Positions 27,335 to 34,954 of a stretch of DNA of 64,000 bases are shown in pieces; positions within the stretch are counted from its first letter, which is position 1, and every line of letters starts with the position of its first letter. The notes under the pieces are model-generated. The model had not been told where the DNA came from and ran no database searches. It saw only the letters and a program-made list of their open reading frames with translations. The position numbers and the translations under genes are program-made. Source of the stretch: Palsa-504 sp963819785 (GTDB lineage: Bacteria > Actinomycetota > Actinomycetes > Streptosporangiales > Streptosporangiaceae); assembly GCA_963819785.1 (NCBI GenBank), contig CAWFXW010000028.1:186001-250000 (forward strand), given 5' to 3'.

Positions 27335-28354
27335 ATGCCAGGGTCGGATAGCTCAGCGGCGCTGCCGGTCATCGATGTGGGCCCGCTGACTGGCCCGGCA
27401 CCGGCTGGGGTGCGGGCGAGGGTGGCCGGGCAGATCCAGGCGGCCTGCCGCGATCGCGGCTTTTTCTACGTGACCGGCCATGGTGTGCCGGCCGATCTCC
27501 TGGGCCAGCTGGCCGATGCGAGCGCTGAGTTCTTCGCGCTTCCGCTGGCGGACAAGCTGGAGATTGCCATGGAGCGCGGCGGGCGGGCCTGGCGAGGGTT
27601 CTTCCCGGTGGGCGCTGAGCTTACTTCCGGCCGCCCGGACCTGAAGGAGGGTCTGTACTTCGGCGCCGAGCTGCCCGCCGACGATCCGCGGGTGCTGGCC
27701 AGGATGCCGTTGCACGGCGCCAACCTGTTTCCGCGGCAGGTCCCCCGGCTGCGTCCGCTGGTGCTGGCCTATCTGGATGCGCTGGCCAGCGCGGGCCAGG
27801 CCGTGCTGGCCGGGGTGGCGCTCAGCCTGGGCCTGGATGCCGGGTACTTCGCCACCGGGTACACCGCCGACCCGACCATCTTGTTCCGGATCTTCCACTA
27901 CCCGCCGTCACCGCCGCAGACCCAGGACTGGGGAGTCGGCGAGCACGCCGACTACGGGCTGGTGACCCTGCTGGCCCAAGACGACAGCGGCGGGCTGCAG
28001 GTCGCCGTGCCCGCCGGGAATGAGCAGCGCTGGATCGATGCCCCGCCCATTCCTGGCACCCTGGTCTGCAATATCGGCGACATGCTCGACCGCCTGACCG
28101 GAGGCTGGTACCGGTCCACGCCGCACCGGGTCCGCAACCTCAGCAGCCACGGCCGGCTCTCCTTCCCCTTCTTCCTGGATCCTGGCTTTGACGCCGAGGT
28201 GCCGCCACTGCCTGACCAGGCCGCCGCCGCAGAAGACGGCCGACGGCGCTGGGACGGCCAGGACCTGCGCGCCTTCACCGGTACCTATGGCGACTACCTC
28301 CTCGGCAAGGTCTCCAAGGTCTTCCCCCAGCTCCGCAGCGACTTCCTGGGATAG
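27335..28354 (+). CDS. 2-oxoglutarate/Fe(II)-dependent oxygenase, isopenicillin N synthase-like
   Basis: A 339-residue member of the IPNS/2OG-Fe(II) oxygenase family. The N-terminal DIOX_N region reads LPVIDVGPL and DRGFFYVTGHGVPADL. The iron ligands are His204 and Asp206 in GEHADYGLVTLL, and His264 in STPHRVRN; the co-substrate-binding RxS motif is Arg274/Ser276 (GRLSFPFF). The active-site set is complete, so it is likely functional. Members oxidise small molecules such as amino acids, flavonoids or peptide intermediates; no pathway genes are adjacent to suggest the substrate. Confidence 0.9.
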   Translation: MPGSDSSAALPVIDVGPLTGPAPAGVRARVAGQIQAACRDRGFFYVTGHGVPADLLGQLADASAEFFALPLADKLEIAMERGGRAWRGFFPVGAELTSGRPDLKEGLYFGAELPADDPRVLARMPLHGANLFPRQVPRLRPLVLAYLDALASAGQAVLAGVALSLGLDAGYFATGYTADPTILFRIFHYPPSPPQTQDWGVGEHADYGLVTLLAQDDSGGLQVAVPAGNEQRWIDAPPIPGTLVCNIGDMLDRLTGGWYRSTPHRVRNLSSHGRLSFPFFLDPGFDAEVPPLPDQAAAAEDGRRRWDGQDLRAFTGTYGDYLLGKVSKVFPQLRSDFLG

Positions 28355-28461
28355 ACAATGGCGATGAAGGCGAGGTAGTCGTTGAGTTCGGCCAGCGGTC
28401 CGGGCAAGTGGGGGATCGCCGCGAACGGTGAGGCGATGAACAGCTGGACGACTGATGCCTA

Positions 28462-28909
28462 TCAGGACAGCAGCGGGAGCTGGAGCCAGCTGAGCACGAA
28501 ACGCCGGTACCCGGCGAAGTAGGGTTCCAGGTCGTCAATGACGCCGAAGGACAACGCCGAAGGGAAGCCCTGGCGGGTCACGGCGGTGACAATGACTGAG
28601 CCCTGACCGAATCGAAGCGCCGCATAGGTGCCATATGACATCCTCCAGGGAAGGAGAGTCGCACTCCTCTTCCGAGAAGCACGTCTGGATCTGGATCAGC
28701 GGCTTGCTCACATTGAGTGGATGGCCGTATTCCAAGACGATGTCGGTCAGCCCCGGCCCGTAGGTCTCCGACGAGAGGATCGGCGGCATATCCGGTGGCA
28801 CTTCCGCGAGCGCGTAGGGACGAGGCCGGACGCGGCGGAGCTTTGCGAACCGGAATCGCGCTACGGCAAGCGCGACCGGCACGCCAACAACCGCCTGAGC
28901 CCGTGACAT
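28462..28909 (-). pseudogene. Hypothetical gene, apparently frameshifted
   Basis: From ATG 28909 (GAGGG upstream) a frame reads VVGVPVALAVARFRFAKLRR, then LIQIQTCFSEEECDSPSLED. After about 28640 this frame degenerates, while another begins at ATG 28641 with MSYGTYAALRFGQGSVIVT and continues through DDLEPYFAGYRRFVLSWLQL to TGA at 28462. The second part has strong codon bias. The two look like one protein with a frameshift near 28640. Further coding-like sequence (VVQLFIASPFAAIPHLPGPL) follows the stop down to the oxygenase gene end, suggesting that the original gene was longer. The family is unknown to me. Confidence 0.4.
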
Positions 28910-29198
28910 ACCGCACCCTCCGTTAAGCCAGAGGCTTTCCGCACGCAGTAGTCCCAGCCGGGCCATGACAACGCGGACCAGGCTACTGATGCCATGGACG
29001 GTACCGCACGGGAGTACAGCAACGTCCGCGACAAGCCCGGCGGCGTTGGCACTGCGCCGGCCGTTGCGCGGCCTGGCCCGGGGATGATCACCGCGGCCGG
29101 CAGCTTGAGACCCGCAGCCTGGCGAGAATGTCCGTCAGGTGCTGCGCGCCTGTTTATGGTTCTCGTTCCAGCACGGCGTCGATCTGAGAATCTGGAAT

Positions 29199-29228
29199 CT
29201 GATCAGGCGCGAGCACACGCCTGATCAG
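29199..29228 (-). terminator. Strong hairpin after the hxs operon
   Basis: CTGATCAGGCG (29199-29209) and CGCCTGATCAG (29218-29228) form a perfect 11-bp stem with an 8-base loop, beginning 14 bp after the hxsC stop. There is no T-run, which is common in high-GC actinobacteria. It is the likely 3' end of the hxs transcript. Confidence 0.65.
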
Positions 29229-29242
29229 AGTGCTCGCGTTAG

Positions 29243-30463
29243 TCAGGGTATCGGGTGCAGGTGCTGGCTGAGGCGGTTGCCGCTTGTCGTGAAGACGCCG
29301 CCGCATGAATCGCGGACCGAGCAGGAGTGGCATATGTCGGGGTAGTCGTTCTTCCAGTCGCTGATAGAGCGCACTGCGTACGGCCACAGGCGCCGGTCGA
29401 GGACGCAGAGCTGGTGGTTGTAGATCCGGGTCGTGATCCGGGCTGTCGCGAGCGTTTCGACCGCGGCGGCGAGCTCGCACTGGTAGTCGGCGGGGTCGGC
29501 CCACACAAGCGCGGAGTTCGGCCGGGCCAGGCCGGTCATCTCCAGTCCCATCAGGGCGACCTGGGCGACAAATGGCAGGTTCCGCGCGATGAATGCGGCC
29601 AGACCGGCGAGTACGGGGACGGTATGCCGCTGGACGACGACCCGGATTTCTACGGCCTGGCCGAGTGAGGCCAGGGTGAGGATGCCGTGCACGGTCTCGT
29701 TGAACGCCCCGGGGGCCTGGACGATGAAATCGTGCAGGCCCGGTTCGGGCGCGTATAGCGGGATGCCGGCCATGATGTCGGAAAGCCCGACCGCCGCGTA
29801 GCGGCTGGTGAATTCCGGGTCGGCGAAACGGCGGCCGTTGGTCAGCAGGTGCACGGAGAGTCCGGGTGCGACCCGTTTGCAGTGCTCCAGCAGGCCGATG
29901 AGCGCGTCCGCGTGAAGCGTCGGCTCGCCGCCGGTAAGGCTGAGGGCTTGTGCGTCCCGTGGGACCAGGCTGATCACTTTCCTGGCCCGATCGAACAGCC
30001 AGGTGTCGTCGCGGTCCTTCGGCGGCTGGGAGCACATGAGGCAGTAGTTGTCGCATTGCTCGGTGAGCAGCAGGCCGTTGTGCCTGGCAGAGTTCTTCCA
30101 CAACACGGCAACCCGGCGACCGTCGGCACGGACGTGGATGATGTCCCCCGTGTCCAAGTGCGCCAGCTCGGGCCCGAGCCTGAGTGCAGGGCCAGGCATA
30201 TCGGCCACAGGCTCGGGGGCGCGCAACTGCCCCCCGAGCTTCCCGGCCCTCCCCCTGGGATCCCTTCCAGCGAGGAGATAAAGACCATACCCAGGCGGCG
30301 CAGCCTGCCCGTCCCGCAGCAGGCATGCGATGGAAGCGGCGAGCCCTTCGTCGGCGCCTGCGAGACCGCTGGCTGCGTCCTCGGGCAGGCAGACCCGCCA
30401 TACATCATCGGCCACCGGCCTGGCCAGCCCGCTTGGGTCGGTGCGGCCCATCAACTTCAACAC
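29243..30463 (-). CDS. hxsC: His-Xaa-Ser system radical SAM maturase HxsC
   Basis: A 406-residue radical SAM enzyme. The iron-sulfur motif is CDNYCLMC in LLLTEQCDNYCLMCSQPPK (Cys about 137, 141, 144), followed by SAM-binding LTGGEPTLHAD. The C-terminus has the auxiliary cysteines CHSCSVRDSCGG and ends FTTSGNRLSQHLHPI, typical of HxsC. I chose GTG 30463 (MLKLMGRTD) because HxsC proteins start with a short LKL-G strand and AGGGA lies six bases upstream; the longer reading from 30574 begins inside hxsB. It is the last gene of the hxsA-D-B-C operon. Together with HxsB it is predicted to modify the His-Xaa-Ser repeats of HxsA; the chemistry is unknown. Confidence 0.88.
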   Translation of the reverse strand: MLKLMGRTDPSGLARPVADDVWRVCLPEDAASGLAGADEGLAASIACLLRDGQAAPPGYGLYLLAGRDPRGRAGKLGGQLRAPEPVADMPGPALRLGPELAHLDTGDIIHVRADGRRVAVLWKNSARHNGLLLTEQCDNYCLMCSQPPKDRDDTWLFDRARKVISLVPRDAQALSLTGGEPTLHADALIGLLEHCKRVAPGLSVHLLTNGRRFADPEFTSRYAAVGLSDIMAGIPLYAPEPGLHDFIVQAPGAFNETVHGILTLASLGQAVEIRVVVQRHTVPVLAGLAAFIARNLPFVAQVALMGLEMTGLARPNSALVWADPADYQCELAAAVETLATARITTRIYNHQLCVLDRRLWPYAVRSISDWKNDYPDICHSCSVRDSCGGVFTTSGNRLSQHLHPIP

Positions 30464-30527
30464 GGCCGTCCCTGCCTCACCGGCTCTTCCGCGCCGGACT
30501 TGCGGCTGCGCGCCGTGCCCGGCAGTC

Positions 30528-31976
30528 TCACTGCGCCCACCGCCACAGCAGGTCACGGAAATACGGGTCGTCACGCATCCTCCGCAGCAGCAGCGTGAAG
30601 ATGCTCATATTGCGGCGGCAGAACGCCGACAGCGCCTTATGCCCGGTGAAGTCTCCCATTGTCGCGTGATGGAACACGGGATCGGCGCCGCAGTACGGCT
30701 CGAACGCGCATGTAGCGCACATCGGCGCGCTGAGGGTAATCGATTCGGTGAGCGGATTCAGCAGGGCATCAGAGAGCATGATGTCCGCGTAGGACGATTC
30801 GTGCACCGTACCGAGCCTGAAGGTGCGATCGCCCATTTCGGCGAGCATCCGGCCCTCGTCGCTGGCGTAGATGTCGCCGTCGTAGTTATAAACGAGCGCG
30901 CCGATCCCGATCCCGGCTGGAGAGGTCAAGTCGATGTAGCCGGGGTCGGCGTTGGTGAGCATCTTCTTCGCGATGATCGATGCGTATATCTCCACCATCG
31001 GGACACCCTGGCGGTTGAGTTCGACGATCCGGTCCAGGCCGGCCTTATAGAACTCAAGCCATCGGCCGAGGTCGTAATTCGCGCCGCCGCGGCTTCGCAG
31101 CGCGAAGCCGTACGGCGAGACCGGGCGTAGGAATACCCCGCGCAACCCGAGCTCGGCATAGGTATCGATGATCTCGGTTGCCCGGCCGAGGCTCGCCTCC
31201 GTGGTCGTCATCAGCGCACTGACGCGATCCGCGCCGAGTCGCTCCTGCGCTTGCCTGATGCCGGCCACTGCCTGCTGCCAGCTGTCGCGGCCGGGACGGC
31301 GCCGGTTGCCGTTGTGCAGATCGTGCGGGCCATCAAGCGAGGTCGAGATGTGGATCTCCTTCTCAGCGCAGAAGCTGAGGATCTCCTCATCGAGCAGCGC
31401 CAGATTCGTCGCGATCACGAACGCCAGATCCTTACTGTGCTCCTTGTTCATTCGCTTAGCCTCGGCCGTGATCCAGCGTATGAGCGGGAAGTTAAGCAGC
31501 GGCTCGCCGCCCTGGAACTCGATCTTCAGCTGCGGTGACGGCGACCTGAAGGCCAGCTCGAGCGCCCGGCGTGCGGTCTCCTCAGTCATGTCGAACTCGT
31601 TCTTCGCCGCCGACTGGCGGGACACCTGGCAGTAGCGGCAGGTGTGCTCGCAGCGCAGCGTGACCACGAAAATGTGCAGCCCGGTCGAATCCGGCAGACG
31701 CTGCATCCGGGTACGCAACTTGATAGCCAGCAGCTCAGCAGGCAGCGTCTCGCCGGGCACCTGGATCAGGTGCGCGGCCCGCAGCCGCGCTAGCAGCTTC
31801 TGATCCGCGCAGGTCCCGTCCACCACGGCGCTCAGCTCACCGGGCGTCACGAACACGTGCTCACCCACCAGGTTGGTCAGGACGACCGAGTTCGCATCGA
31901 GCCGGTGAAACCGCAGCGGCAGCAACTGCCATCCGTGCGCGGGGAGCGCCGTCGCGGCCCGCTCCAGCTTTATCAC
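30528..31976 (-). CDS. hxsB: His-Xaa-Ser system radical SAM maturase HxsB
   Basis: A 482-residue radical SAM peptide maturase. An N-terminal peptide-recognition-like region (PLRFHRLDANSVVLTNLVGE) precedes the radical SAM domain with CEHTCRYCQVSRQS (Cys109, 113, 116) and EFQGGEPLLNF. A SPASM-like C-terminal cysteine region reads CATCAFEPYCGADP, then a final FCRRNMSIF. These are hallmarks of HxsB. Its ATG overlaps the hxsD stop by four bases. The operon neighbours hxsA, hxsD and hxsC make the assignment firm. It acts in the cytoplasm on the HxsA precursor. Confidence 0.92.
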   Translation of the reverse strand: MIKLERAATALPAHGWQLLPLRFHRLDANSVVLTNLVGEHVFVTPGELSAVVDGTCADQKLLARLRAAHLIQVPGETLPAELLAIKLRTRMQRLPDSTGLHIFVVTLRCEHTCRYCQVSRQSAAKNEFDMTEETARRALELAFRSPSPQLKIEFQGGEPLLNFPLIRWITAEAKRMNKEHSKDLAFVIATNLALLDEEILSFCAEKEIHISTSLDGPHDLHNGNRRRPGRDSWQQAVAGIRQAQERLGADRVSALMTTTEASLGRATEIIDTYAELGLRGVFLRPVSPYGFALRSRGGANYDLGRWLEFYKAGLDRIVELNRQGVPMVEIYASIIAKKMLTNADPGYIDLTSPAGIGIGALVYNYDGDIYASDEGRMLAEMGDRTFRLGTVHESSYADIMLSDALLNPLTESITLSAPMCATCAFEPYCGADPVFHHATMGDFTGHKALSAFCRRNMSIFTLLLRRMRDDPYFRDLLWRWAQ

Positions 31977-32332
31977 GCCGGATCCTCAGCTTCGCCATCG
32001 ACGAGACCGGTCTGAGAGAACGCCAGCGCGAAGACCAGGTTGCGCAGTGGCTCGGTTTCCTTCGCGATCCGGGCTCGCAGGATCTGGTCGTTCACCTCCA
32101 CGCGGAACCGGTGCTTCAGTTCGTCGGCAACGGCGTCCCGCGTGCGAGGGAACAACGTGCACTCGTAGTCCGCGCCGCAGACGCGGATGTCGACCGTCAT
32201 CTCAGCGGCCACTGCGTATACGGCTCGCTGCAACGCATCTAGGTCCACGGTGGCCTGGTCAAATGTCAGTCTGATCTCCACGGCACCGATACCGTCACCA
32301 CCTGCGCCCAGCGCGCCATCCGCCGCGCTCAT
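31973..32332 (-). CDS. hxsD: His-Xaa-Ser system protein HxsD
   Basis: A 119-residue protein matching HxsD: a beta-strand VEIRLTFDQATVDLDALQRA, a central DIRVCGADYECTLFPR and a helix LRARIAKETEPLRNLVFALA. It lacks catalytic motifs and is probably an accessory subunit of the two radical SAM enzymes, perhaps presenting the substrate. The start at 32332 overlaps the hxsA stop (ATGA) and its stop overlaps hxsB, so the whole operon is translationally coupled. Confidence 0.85.
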   Translation of the reverse strand: MSAADGALGAGGDGIGAVEIRLTFDQATVDLDALQRAVYAVAAEMTVDIRVCGADYECTLFPRTRDAVADELKHRFRVEVNDQILRARIAKETEPLRNLVFALAFSQTGLVDGEAEDPA

Positions 32333-32847
32333 CGGGCCCTTCCTCGTCGGGTGAGCCGCCTGATCCAGCTCACCAGGGCACTGACCGGCGCGACGATAAC
32401 GAACGCGCAGCCCCCGCCACTGGCCGTGGACGGACTGCCGCTCCCGAGATCCGCTGAACTGCTCGGTAGGCTGCCCGACGGCAGCACGGCGGAAGGCAAT
32501 CCGCCCGAACCCGCACTCGCGTCCGGGGTTGGGCTCGCAAGCACAGGTGGCTGGGTCGCGACAGGCACGCTCGTCGGTCCCGGGGTCGGGACTGACGAGA
32601 TATGCGAGTGGTGGGAGACATGGGACACATGCCCACCTGTGCCCGATTGGTGCGATTGATGGGACGAGTGGCTGACGTGCCCCTCAACACTCGCCGACAT
32701 TTGACCTTTCACCGCGAGAAGCGGGAACGCCACTATCTTTACCTCATCACGCTTTCCCCCTAAAAGCGGCGTGGCCTGCGCGGGGGACACGCTGAGCGCT
32801 ACTGCGGTTACCGCGGCAGCCAGAGGGAGAATTGGCGACTTCGGCAT
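32329..32847 (-). CDS. hxsA: His-Xaa-Ser repeat precursor protein HxsA
   Basis: A 172-residue precursor. An N-terminal signal peptide ends near SVSPAQA (residue 25). The core holds eight His-Xaa-Ser tripeptides in two blocks of four: HVS-HSS-HQS-HQS (57-68), a GTGG spacer, then HVS-HVS-HHS-HIS (73-84). A Pro/Ser/Gly-rich linker follows. The C-terminus has a Cys and a hydrophobic segment, CAFVIVAPVSALVSWI, ending in RRLTRRGRAR, which looks like a membrane anchor. The product is therefore probably exported and cell-bound. It is the first gene of the operon. The repeat block is short. Confidence 0.88.
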   Translation of the reverse strand: MPKSPILPLAAAVTAVALSVSPAQATPLLGGKRDEVKIVAFPLLAVKGQMSASVEGHVSHSSHQSHQSGTGGHVSHVSHHSHISSVPTPGPTSVPVATQPPVLASPTPDASAGSGGLPSAVLPSGSLPSSSADLGSGSPSTASGGGCAFVIVAPVSALVSWIRRLTRRGRAR

Positions 32848-33624
32848 AATAGGACCATACCAGCGATAGCCCGGACGGATGCCGCAACAAGGAAATTAGG
32901 GCACAGTGCGACGATGCCGCAGGGACCGCCACGGGTCAATACTCGCCAATCGTCCCAGTACAACAGGCTGGACAGTTCTCGCAGAATCCTCAAGGAATCT
33001 TGCAGCCCCGGAACTCACATCGGCAGATCCGAAGTCATGCGAACTAGCGGATATAAGCCCGTCAAGTGCAGAAACGCGTCAAGTACTACGCCGACGCAAC
33101 CCCGCGAACGTGCGGGCTACATCAAATCGTAATACGATGGATCGATCGACTGACCTATGCACGACAGACGACCAGCTCACGTATTCGGCTGGAGGCACAG
33201 AACAAGGTCAGCGCGTCATCGGCGATGATGGTGCTGACACGCGGATCAAACGCGGCGGCCGGGTCTGGCTTGACCTGCGGTCGACCACGGCTACACCGCC
33301 TAGACCGCTGCGGTTCGGCGGCAGGACGCTCGTTTCACGGTTGACGAAACAGCCGGTCCGGAGTTCGGGCTTTCGCATGTTTCACCGCACCTCAGCAGAC
33401 CTGCCCGGGCGCCCGGGGCAACCTTGCCCTGTCCAGGGAGGTGGGGGAGGCAATTAGTGACAGCCACCCGGCCGCATAGCCGAGCAGGCGCGCGACGCGG
33501 CACGCACGGCGCGCGAGATCCTCCGCTCCTGAGCTGGAGGGCGGCGGCCACTGCGGTTGCGGCATCGGCGAGGGTGTACGGACGACACGTACGAGTCCGC
33601 TCACCCGCCTCCCGGGAAGGCGTC
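32848..33624. other. Intergenic region without a recognisable gene
   Basis: The 777 bases between hxsA and the MerR gene have open frames on the plus strand, but their composition (Arg/Ser/Thr-rich, no domain) is not coding-like. The part next to hxsA must hold its promoter. A short dyad GTTTC-N9-GAAAC lies around 33340. I see no RNA gene. Confidence 0.5.
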
Positions 33625-34017
33625 CTAGAGAGCCGCCGTGAGGGAGGCAGGGCTCCTCGTGCTCCGCGCCTCATCTAGGTAGGCGGTGATGGCGTCGCGG
33701 TTACGGGTGAGGAACTCGATGCGGTCGGTCATCCGCTGGCGTTCTGCCTCCAGGGCAGCGATCATTTCCGGGGTGGCTTCGTCGGGGCAGTAAAGGATCC
33801 CGGGCACGGTCAGGCAGGGCAGGATCCGCTTGATCATCCGGGTTGGCATCCCGGATTCCAGCAGTCCCCTGATCTGCAGGACCCGGTCCACCAGCCGCTC
33901 GTCATAGTCGCGGTAGCCGTTCGGCTGGCGCCACGGGGCGATCAGTTCCTGTTCCTCGTAATAGCGCAGCAGCCGCCGGGAGGTGTCGGTGCGCTCGGCT
34001 AGCTCCCCGATCCGCAT
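33625..34017 (-). CDS. MerR-family transcriptional regulator
   Basis: A 130-residue regulator. The MerR winged helix reads MRIGELAERTDTSRRLLRYY and YEEQELIAPWRQPNGYRDYD; a coiled-coil dimerisation helix follows (EMIAALEAERQRMTDRIEFL). The effector region is short and has single cysteines (ILPCLTVPGILYCPDE), as in small-molecule or stress sensors of the family. The ATG at 34017 is preferred over the reading to 34032 because the family starts MRIGEL and a GAGGTGG site lies upstream. It is divergent from the deacetylase gene; a MerR-type operator lies between. Confidence 0.88.
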   Translation of the reverse strand: MRIGELAERTDTSRRLLRYYEEQELIAPWRQPNGYRDYDERLVDRVLQIRGLLESGMPTRMIKRILPCLTVPGILYCPDEATPEMIAALEAERQRMTDRIEFLTRNRDAITAYLDEARSTRSPASLTAAL

Positions 34018-34043
34018 GGTGACCCACCTCACATCCAGATGCC

Positions 34044-34068
34044 TTGACCCTCACATACATGTGATGGT
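34044..34068 (+). promoter_or_regulatory. MerR-type operator/promoter
   Basis: TTGACC (34044-34049) is followed by a 22-bp dyad at 34047-34068: ACC-C-TCACAT-AC-ATGTGA-T-GGT, with 9 of 10 symmetric pairs. A long dyad directly behind the -35 is the MerR activator layout. A clear -10 at the matching distance is missing (best is GCATAG at 34073-34078). It sits between merR and the deacetylase gene. Confidence 0.55.
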
Positions 34069-34082
34069 TCGAGCATAGCGGC

Positions 34083-34946
34083 ATGGACAACGAACTCTAC
34101 GAGTACAGCCCGATCACTGAGCGGCAGCCAATCCGGTGGCCGGGCGGTGCCCGGGTGGCCTTCTATGTGGGCCTGAACGTCGAGCACTTTCTCGTCGACC
34201 GGCCCTCGACCAGCTTTTACCAGGCCACCTCGGGCCTGGTACCCGATCCGCTGAACTACGGGTGGCGCGACTACGGGCCCCGGGTGGGTATCTGGCGGCT
34301 GACCGAGATATTCGACCGGCACCGGATCCGCCCTAGCGTGCTGCTCAACTCCGATGCCGCCGACCGCTATCCGCAGATCATCAAGGCGGGACTGGAGCGG
34401 GACTGGGCATGGCTGGCCCACGGCCGCAACAACTCCACCCTGCAAGCCGGGATGCCCGAAGACCAGGAGCGCGCTTACCTGGCCGAGGTCATCGAAACCA
34501 TCGAGCGGGCTACCGGACACCGGCCGCGCGGCTGGCTGGGACCGGGGCTCACCGAAACCTTCCAGACTCCCCGGCTGCTGGCCGAGCTCGGCCTGAGCTA
34601 CGTGCTGGACTGGACCAGCGATGACCAGCCGTACCGGCTGAGCGTACCCGGGATGCTGAGCGTCCCGTACTCGGTGGAACTCAACGACCTCGGCATCTTC
34701 ACCATGCAGGGCGCTAGCGGCCCGGAGTTCGTGCAGGTCGTCCGGGATCAGGTCGATCAGCTCTGCACCGACTCCGCCGACAGCGGCAGGGTCATGGCAC
34801 TGGCCTTGCACCCGTTCGTCAGCGGCCATCCGTTCCGCCGCAAATACCTCGACCAGGCCCTGGAATACGTCGCCAGTCACCCCGGCGTGTGGCTGACCAC
34901 CAGCGACGAGATCGCCGGGCACTACGCCCGCACCACCCCAGCCTGA
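34083..34946 (+). CDS. Polysaccharide deacetylase-family protein (PuuE-like)
   Basis: A 287-residue NodB-fold hydrolase of the subgroup that includes PuuE-type allantoinases. It has a VAFYVGLNVEHF strand in place of the usual TFDD, a central LAHGRNNSTLQ (HxxNN) motif where metal ligands are found in this group, RPRGWLGPGLTETFQTPRLL and ALALHPFVSGHPFRRKYL near the end. It probably acts on a carbohydrate or ureide-like C-N bond in the cytoplasm, since no signal peptide is seen. It is divergent from merR and probably under its control. Confidence 0.78.
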   Translation: MDNELYEYSPITERQPIRWPGGARVAFYVGLNVEHFLVDRPSTSFYQATSGLVPDPLNYGWRDYGPRVGIWRLTEIFDRHRIRPSVLLNSDAADRYPQIIKAGLERDWAWLAHGRNNSTLQAGMPEDQERAYLAEVIETIERATGHRPRGWLGPGLTETFQTPRLLAELGLSYVLDWTSDDQPYRLSVPGMLSVPYSVELNDLGIFTMQGASGPEFVQVVRDQVDQLCTDSADSGRVMALALHPFVSGHPFRRKYLDQALEYVASHPGVWLTTSDEIAGHYARTTPA

Positions 34947-34954
34947 CGCCCTGC

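Noticed and set aside
30464..30574. Longer N-terminus of HxsC
   Set aside because: The extra 37 residues partly read the end of hxsB out of frame and are Gly/Arg-rich; the GTG at 30463 has a ribosome site and the family-like start.
32906..33457. 183-residue plus-strand ORF between hxsA and merR
   Set aside because: Composition and codon positions do not look coding; no domain.
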